Source: Spirochaetales bacterium
Lineage (GTDB): Bacteria > Spirochaetota > Spirochaetia > Treponematales > Treponemataceae
Direction of reading: 5' to 3'
Assembly: GCA_029098225.1 (NCBI GenBank)
Contig: JAQXNX010000033.1
Location: forward strand, 169,394-233,393
DNA: 64,000 nt
A program made the position numbers and the translations under genes. Below, in pieces: positions 62,271 to 64,000 of the stretch. The notes beneath the pieces were generated by a model. That model did not search any database. It was given only the letters and a program-made list of their open reading frames with translations, and was not told the origin of the DNA. The stretch's first letter is position 1. Each line of letters opens with the position of its first letter.

Positions 62271-62937
62271 TTTGAAACCTCATATTCAACTTTCTTCTTA
62301 AAATCAAGAAATTCCTTCCCTGAAATTGAAATATCAGCCCAAGAATAATTTGTATTCCCCATGAAAAAACAACATCAAAATTTGGATCAGTTCCATCTGT
62401 ATCACAGCTAAAAGAGGCAGGTCCAATTGTTGTAGTAATAGTTCCAGGATCTAATAAAGTACTACTCTGATCTCCCTCACAAGTTTTTTCAACAGAAACA
62501 AAATATCCAGAAATTGAACTAGTTGTCCATGTTTCGTAACCATCTTTTGACCATGTAGCTCTTTGAGAGTATAAATCTACACCAATCTCACTGATAAAAC
62601 TGGCATTCACACCTAAACAAACTTTTACTCCTACAGAGAACATTTCAAAAAATTCCTTTATTAGGTTATAGTTAAAGCCTTGGTTATCGTTTGCAGCTTT
62701 TTTCTCCATGGCATCAGCTTGAGCTTCTTTTCCTTTCGTTCTCAATTGATAAGCATAATCATCTCTTGTTATTCTTCCATCCGGGTCTATATAGCGTACC
62801 GGATTATTCCCCGCGTAGTGGTACAAATTGCTATATGTAGGACGGCTTGTCTTTTTTCTCTGTTTTTCATGAACATTCAGAAACGAAAGCCAGTTTTTAT
62901 GCGGAAAATTATATTTTTTATTTGTACAAGAGTTCAT
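62260..62937 (-). CDS. Displaced Rhs C-terminal tip (RHS core end plus variable toxin region)
   Basis: 225 residues from ATG 62937, preceded by GGAG five bases away; an ATG at 62955 is also in frame. After about 35 unrelated residues comes the end of an RHS core, PTYSNLYHYAGNNPVRY and DPDG, which marks the boundary to a variable effector. The effector (about 160 residues) shows LYSQRATWSKDGYETWTTSS and a hydrophobic C-terminal stretch (FSWGIQIILGLIFQFQG); no toxin family recognised. The full Rhs repeat body is absent, so this looks like an orphan tip left by cassette exchange. Confidence 0.7.
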   Translation of the reverse strand: MNSCTNKKYNFPHKNWLSFLNVHEKQRKKTSRPTYSNLYHYAGNNPVRYIDPDGRITRDDYAYQLRTKGKEAQADAMEKKAANDNQGFNYNLIKEFFEMFSVGVKVCLGVNASFISEIGVDLYSQRATWSKDGYETWTTSSISGYFVSVEKTCEGDQSSTLLDPGTITTTIGPASFSCDTDGTDPNFDVVFSWGIQIILGLIFQFQGRNFLILRRKLNMRFQNEK

Positions 62938-62989
62938 TTCTACTCCAATAAACATTTTTTACTTCAAAAAGTGGCCGTTTTTCGGTCAA

Positions 62990-63025
62990 TTTTTCTGTCT
63001 CTCCTATCAATCCTTATTTGTAGGA
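62990..63025. repeat. 36-bp direct repeat, copy B (downstream of Rhs tip 1)
   Basis: Second copy of the repeat at 61736-61771, 34/36 identical, lying after the immunity-like lipoprotein gene of the other Rhs tip. Confidence 0.75.
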
Positions 63026-63037
63026 GGAACAAACATT

Positions 63038-63083
63038 ATTTTAAAACACTATACAATTACTGTATTGTATAGTGTTTTAAAAT
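63038..63083. terminator. Perfect 20-bp inverted repeat after the lipoprotein gene
   Basis: Arms of 20 bases each (63038-63057 and 63064-63083) pair without mismatch around TACTGT. It starts two bases beyond the lipoprotein stop. No long T-run on the minus strand, so it may be a terminator, an mRNA end-protector or a mobile-element end. Confidence 0.6.
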
Positions 63084-63085
63084 AC

Positions 63086-63484
63086 TTAATTTTTTCTTTG
63101 TAAAATTACTTGTCCTTCATTGTCAATTTCTTGCACTAAATAAATCTTATTATTTAATACAAGATACTGGCTGACATATTTATCCGATGTTTCTGAAATA
63201 TCTGTATTAACAGTTTGTTCGTATATGCTTGTATTAAATTTTAAGGAACAATTTCCATCATCAAGCAGATTAAACATCATAGTAAAATTTTTATTGTCAT
63301 CCTTTATTGCAAAAGATGTAATCTGTCTATTTTCACCTAATCGTAAATCTACTTCTGCGGAACTATTTTTAGGCTGAATAAGATACAAATCATTTTCCAC
63401 TTTTATTGCTAAATCATCATTACAGCCAATCAAAAGAAGTAAAACAAGCAAAATAATTAACCTAGTCCATATTTTGTTTATCAT
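63086..63484 (-). CDS. Small lipoprotein, candidate immunity protein
   Basis: 132 residues, ATG preceded by GGGGTGG. Signal peptide LIILLVLLLLIGC with a good lipobox. The mature part is a small beta-rich domain (NDLYLIQPKNSSAEVDLRLG, FTMMFNLLDDGNCSLKFN). No family recognised. Overlaps the upstream Rhs tip gene by 23 bases, which suggests toxin-immunity coupling; an exported lipoprotein would protect the periplasm or membrane. Confidence 0.6.
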   Translation of the reverse strand: MINKIWTRLIILLVLLLLIGCNDDLAIKVENDLYLIQPKNSSAEVDLRLGENRQITSFAIKDDNKNFTMMFNLLDDGNCSLKFNTSIYEQTVNTDISETSDKYVSQYLVLNNKIYLVQEIDNEGQVILQRKN

Positions 63485-64000
63485 TTTTCCACCCCATAAC
63501 TGTATTTATGCTGCAATTTGCTATTGCATCTATTTTTTGTTGGTCTATTTTACCATCGGTCATTATTTCATTCTCTCCCGCATATGCAACGACACCATCT
63601 ATTTTTTCAAATGATATATTCGATGAGACTGTAATTTTAATTTCATAAATGCCGTTCTCCGTCAATGTTGCCTTTGCATTTATCTTGGCTTTTGTGTTTG
63701 GATTATTATCATTTTTAAATTTATCTGCTTGAAGCAAGGCATTTTCAAGTTTTTGGGAAAATCCGATATTTTTTTCAAAATATGATGGCATTGGAAAGCC
63801 AGGATTTCTATCAAAAGAATTGGAAAAAATAGTCGGCTGAAATTTTCCATTTAGATAAAAACTGTCTTTTCCTTCCTTGAAAGCAAATGCTTTTGTTTTA
63901 TCCCCTAATAGAGCATTGTTTATTATAAAGTTCCCGTCCGGATCTGTATACTTGACAGGGTTATTCCCCGCGTAGGCATACAAATTGCTATATGTAGGAC
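63462..64000 (-). CDS. Rhs protein, C-terminal end (5' part outside window)
   Basis: The frame is open to the window edge, reading PTYSNLYAYAGNNPVKY and DPDGN, the end of an RHS core domain, followed by a variable region of about 150 residues (IINNALLGDKTKAFAF, FEKNIGFSQKLENALLQ, INTVMGWKNDK). The core end is nearly identical to that of the displaced tip at 62260-62937 but the effector differs entirely, as expected for polymorphic toxins. The toxin activity cannot be named. Confidence 0.8.
   Translation of the reverse strand, partial: PTYSNLYAYAGNNPVKYTDPDGNFIINNALLGDKTKAFAFKEGKDSFYLNGKFQPTIFSNSFDRNPGFPMPSYFEKNIGFSQKLENALLQADKFKNDNNPNTKAKINAKATLTENGIYEIKITVSSNISFEKIDGVVAYAGENEIMTDGKIDQQKIDAIANCSINTVMGWKNDKQNMD

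Overview
The window reads as a low-GC spirochaete chromosome, most likely a saccharolytic host-associated Treponema. The evidence is the many short-signal lipoproteins with relaxed spirochaetal lipoboxes, the bactofilin and SPOR envelope genes, the clostridial-type one-piece PurL, and LplB/YtcP-type sugar ABC transport. The genus is an inference, since no marker search could be run. There is no prophage, transposase gene or CRISPR array. Most genes are housekeeping; the accessory interest lies in surface proteins, RNA-associated repeats, an aberrant xanthine-dehydrogenase-like operon and an Rhs toxin region.

Layout. 1-11.4 kb: the end of an AraC regulator, rpsU, then two large minus-strand lipoproteins built from beta-helix (Pmp-like) modules, one of about 2640 residues. 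11.7-19.2 kb: purL, a thioredoxin-fold lipoprotein and two CNNM/CorC membrane proteins. 19.2-24.8 kb: ruvAB, hisS, coaX and a NeuB-type synthase. 24.4-30 kb: a five-gene minus-strand envelope operon (including NeuB and a Nudix hydrolase) and secA. 30-32.1 kb: a trxA-gpx-ohrR peroxide-response operon and a tRNA-Pro(TGG) whose 3' end has been copied downstream inside a short inverted-repeat element. 32.1-37.3 kb: mtaB, a TPR protein, bactofilin and rfbCAB. 37.5-41.2 kb: a FAD-synthetase-like gene, an EEP-family hydrolase, ilvE and a ten-unit hairpin repeat array. 41.2-43.4 kb: a Glu-rich SPOR protein and a small secreted protein. 43.6-49.9 kb: one operon with a nucleotide-sugar dehydratase/epimerase, a DegT aminotransferase and three subunits resembling xanthine dehydrogenase in which the molybdenum-site motifs are eroded. 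50-51.5 kb: tRNA-Asp(GTC), two copied tRNA-Pro 5' halves with hairpins, tRNA-Pro(CGG) and queA. 51.5-56.2 kb: a GntR regulator divergent from an ABC sugar importer. 56.3-61.7 kb: small alarmone synthetase, MFS transporter, dGTPase and an EAL phosphodiesterase. 61.8-64 kb: displaced Rhs C-terminal toxin tips, each with a small overlapping gene that is probably its immunity partner.

Genes working together: trxA, gpx and ohrR share a perfect 18-bp operator palindrome. The GntR regulator and the ABC operon share two related operator-like sites. The tRNA-Asp, which is a queuosine substrate, lies in line with queA. Several genes have a -10 box placed so that transcription would start at or within three bases of the start codon (purL, ruvA, FAD-synthetase-like, EEP hydrolase, a GTG-start lipoprotein, EAL, GntR, bactofilin, rfbB), pointing to common leaderless or near-leaderless messages. 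All functions are read from sequence motifs only.
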